The position numbers and the translations under genes were made by a program. Below, in pieces: positions 5,717-7,459 of a stretch of DNA of 7,459 nt; within the stretch, counting starts at the first letter, position 1, and the number at the start of each line of letters is the position of its first letter. The notes beneath the pieces are model-generated. The model ran no database searches. It had not been told where the DNA came from and saw only the letters and a list, made by a program, of their open reading frames with translations. Source of the stretch: an uncultured cyanobacterium (GTDB taxonomy: Bacteria; Cyanobacteriota; Vampirovibrionia; Gastranaerophilales; Gastranaerophilaceae); assembly GCA_947073895.1 (NCBI GenBank), contig CAMTNN010000069.1:1-7459 (forward strand), given 5' to 3'.

Positions 5717-7040
5717 GAGTACAATCTAAAGCAACATCAGTAACAAAATCCATATCCGCTTCTTCAATGATAAGAGGCGGATTAAAATATATAACATCTC
5801 CGAGTGGACGAAGTAGAACCCCTTTTTCAAGGGCTCTTTTATAAATCTGGTATCCGGTTCTTTTTGTGTAATCCAAAGGTTCTTTTGTTTCTTTATTTTT
5901 AACAAGTTCAATTGCGTTAACTAAACCGATAGAGCGAACTTCACCAACGTTTTCGAGCGGAAGGAATTTTTCTTTAATAATTTTATTAAAATATTTTGCT
6001 CTTTCGTTTGCTTTTTCGATTATATTTTCGTCTTTAAGAATCTTTAATACTTCAACTGCAGCAGAGCAGGCAAGCGGGTTTCCGGCATAAGTATGCGAGT
6101 GCATAAAGGCTTTGCCTTTCAAATAATCATCATAAAAGGCATCATAGATTTTTTGCGTAGTCACAGCTATTGCCATTGGCATATAACCGCCTGTTAAGCC
6201 TTTTGAAAGACACATTATATCAGGGGAAACTCCTGCATGGTCAAACGCAAACATTTTTCCTGTTCTTCCGTAGCCTGTTGCGATTTCGTCTGCGATTAAA
6301 TGTACATTATATTTATCACACAGTTCTCTCAATTTTTTTAGATACAAAGGCGGATAAACCTTCATACCTGCAGAACCTTGTAAAAGCGGTTCAACAATAA
6401 TAGCGGCTGTTTCGTCGGCGTATTGTTTGAATGCTTCTTCTGCTTTGCAAAAACATTCACATTGACAGTTATCTCTGCATTTACCGTATGGACAGCGGAA
6501 GCAGTCAGGGCCGTCGATTCTTATAACATCTAATAGGAGAGGTTTATATAGTTCAGAGTATAAATCTACTCCGCCTACTGCTAAAGCTCCTAATGTTTCG
6601 CCGTGATAGGCTTCTGAAAGCGCCATAAAACGTTTCTTTTGCGGGTTTCCTGTTTGGTAGTGGTATTGGAAACTCATTTTTAATGACATTTCGATAGCGG
6701 ATGAACCGTTATCTGCAAAATTGAACTTGCAAAGACCTTTTGGCAAGACTTTCATCAATTCCTGGCAAAGGGTGATAACTGTTTTGTGTGAAAAATTAGC
6801 AAAAATAACGTGTTCAAGAGTATCAATTTGTTTTTTTACAGCAGAATTGATTCTCGGATTGCAGTGCCCGAGAAGGTTACACCACCATGAGCTTATAACA
6901 TCTTTGTAGCATTTTCCGTTAGTGTCATAAAGATTAATTCCTTCACCGCGTTCGATAACAATCGGTGGAAGTGTTTCGTAATCTTTCATTTGTGAGCACG
7001 GATGCCAGATGTATTTTAAATCTTCTTCTTGCCAGTTCAT
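5694..7040 (-). CDS. bioA: Adenosylmethionine--8-amino-7-oxononanoate aminotransferase (DAPA synthase)
   Basis: This cytoplasmic PLP-dependent class III aminotransferase converts KAPA (8-amino-7-oxononanoate) to DAPA (7,8-diaminopelargonate), the antepenultimate step of biotin synthesis. With the start at 7040 it has 448 residues, normal for the family. It shows IWHP (11-14), the BioA-specific SSWWCNLLGHCNPRIN (50-65), a PLP-phosphate loop in DNGSSAIE (110-117), YHGETLGA (145-152), the PLP-ring aspartate in IADEIATGYGRTG (249-261), the Schiff-base lysine K280 in LSKGLTGG, HSHTYAGNP (314-322) and RPLGDVIYFNPPL (411-423). Two oddities are a cluster of seven cysteines at 180-198 and cysteine at the position of E. 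coli Tyr17. Overall it looks closer to Bacillus-type BioA, which uses lysine as amino donor. It lies 31 bp after bioD, presumably in one transcript. An upstream in-frame ATG at 7109 would overlap bioD and is rejected. Confidence 0.95.
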   Translation of the reverse strand: MNWQEEDLKYIWHPCSQMKDYETLPPIVIERGEGINLYDTNGKCYKDVISSWWCNLLGHCNPRINSAVKKQIDTLEHVIFANFSHKTVITLCQELMKVLPKGLCKFNFADNGSSAIEMSLKMSFQYHYQTGNPQKKRFMALSEAYHGETLGALAVGGVDLYSELYKPLLLDVIRIDGPDCFRCPYGKCRDNCQCECFCKAEEAFKQYADETAAIIVEPLLQGSAGMKVYPPLYLKKLRELCDKYNVHLIADEIATGYGRTGKMFAFDHAGVSPDIMCLSKGLTGGYMPMAIAVTTQKIYDAFYDDYLKGKAFMHSHTYAGNPLACSAAVEVLKILKDENIIEKANERAKYFNKIIKEKFLPLENVGEVRSIGLVNAIELVKNKETKEPLDYTKRTGYQIYKRALEKGVLLRPLGDVIYFNPPLIIEEADMDFVTDVALDCTLKQLYQS

Positions 7041-7047
7041 TGTCTTT

Positions 7048-7054
7048 CTCCTCC
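7048..7054 (-). promoter_or_regulatory. Ribosome binding site deciding the bioA start
   Basis: On the minus strand GGAGGAG ends 7 nt before the ATG at 7040. This strong site, in the 31-bp gap after bioD, fixes the bioA start and rules out the longer reading from 7109. Confidence 0.85.
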
Positions 7055-7071
7055 AAATACCCTTGAAAAAA

Positions 7072-7459
7072 TTATTCTTTGAATAATCCTTCCAAAAGCA
7101 TAATATCATTGCTGTTTTTGGCTACTGTTGCAACAACATTAATCCCTGTTAAGTTTTCAACTTGTTCAAGATTATCCCAGTGCATAAAATTACTTGAGTC
7201 GTAGTTATTAAGAATAATTCCTTCGACTTCTATTCCGTTTGCACGCGCATATTCAACAGTCAGAAGTGTTGAATTTATTGTTCCTAATCCTGCGTCAGCA
7301 ACAATAATAATACTTAAGCCCAACTCCCAAATTAAGTCTTTTAGCAAATATTTTTCATCTTTTTCGGCAATTAGCGGACAGGTAATTCCTCCTGCACCTT
7401 CGATTAAAAGATAATCATATTTTTTATTAATTTGGGCCAAATCATATTTGATTTTATCT
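7072..7459 (-). CDS. bioD: Dethiobiotin synthetase, C-terminal part (cut by window edge)
   Basis: BioD closes the ureido ring of DAPA with CO2 and ATP to give dethiobiotin, the step directly after BioA. The frame stays open to the window edge, giving 128 complete C-terminal codons of a protein usually about 220-240 residues long. The ATG at 7440 is therefore an internal methionine, not the start. The visible part holds the family motif LLIEGAGGITCPL (fragment residues 17-29), the strand LSIIIVADAGLGTINSTLLT that follows it, and GIILNNYDSS, where the NN pair fits the nucleotide-recognition asparagine region. The N-terminal P-loop (GTDTGVGKT-like) would lie outside the window. The order bioD-bioA and the 31-bp gap suggest one operon, with other bio genes perhaps upstream. 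Confidence 0.9.
   Translation of the reverse strand, partial: DKIKYDLAQINKKYDYLLIEGAGGITCPLIAEKDEKYLLKDLIWELGLSIIIVADAGLGTINSTLLTVEYARANGIEVEGIILNNYDSSNFMHWDNLEQVENLTGINVVATVAKNSNDIMLLEGLFKE

Noticed and set aside
6170..6909. Plus-strand open frames opposite bioA
   Set aside because: They are antisense to an unmistakable aminotransferase, lack ribosome binding sites and do not look like known proteins.
7041..7109. Longer bioA beginning inside bioD
   Set aside because: The extra 23 residues have no counterpart in BioA, and a strong GGAGGAG immediately precedes the ATG at 7040.

Overview
The window is AT-rich bacterial DNA with tightly packed genes, clear Shine-Dalgarno sequences and TAATG-type stop/start coupling. 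Most of it is ordinary housekeeping: dTDP-rhamnose synthesis, a membrane sugar transferase and part of a biotin locus. The most distinctive clue to the organism is in the middle. Two unrelated proteins both begin with a short motif of the form S-P-x-F-(K/E)-(S/G). As I recall, such 'PxFKG/FEG'-like N-termini recur in gut Melainabacteria/Vampirovibrionia (Candidatus Gastranaerophilales). I therefore favour an uncultured host-associated member of that group, but this is an inference, and other low-GC, Shine-Dalgarno-using lineages remain possible.

Layout. On the plus strand (95-3286) lie four overlapping or abutting genes, rfbC-rfbB-rfbD-rfbA, a complete pathway from glucose-1-phosphate and dTTP to dTDP-L-rhamnose. 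After a 44-bp gap carrying a good extended -10 promoter comes a membrane polyprenyl-phosphate sugar phosphotransferase (3331-4671), which would start a lipid-linked glycan. Together they make an activated deoxysugar and the carrier-linked first sugar for a surface polysaccharide. The other glycosyltransferases, flippase and polymerase must lie elsewhere.

On the minus strand, tail to tail with the sugar transferase and sharing its palindromic CTATAG stop, is a CheR-type SAM-dependent methyltransferase that lacks the usual CheR N-terminal domain (4666-5406). Divergent from it, across 73 bp, is a 78-residue protein of unknown function (5480-5716). These two share the N-terminal motif and are the least explained part of the window.

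On the minus strand, 5694-7459 holds bioA (complete) and the 3' part of bioD (cut by the window edge), in the order bioD then bioA. They encode two consecutive steps of biotin synthesis: KAPA to DAPA (BioA) and DAPA to dethiobiotin (BioD). The bioA tail overlaps the 78-residue gene by 23 bp in convergent orientation.

No tRNA, rRNA, CRISPR array, insertion sequence, integrase or convincing intrinsic terminator is visible, and no stretch above 100 bp lacks a gene.
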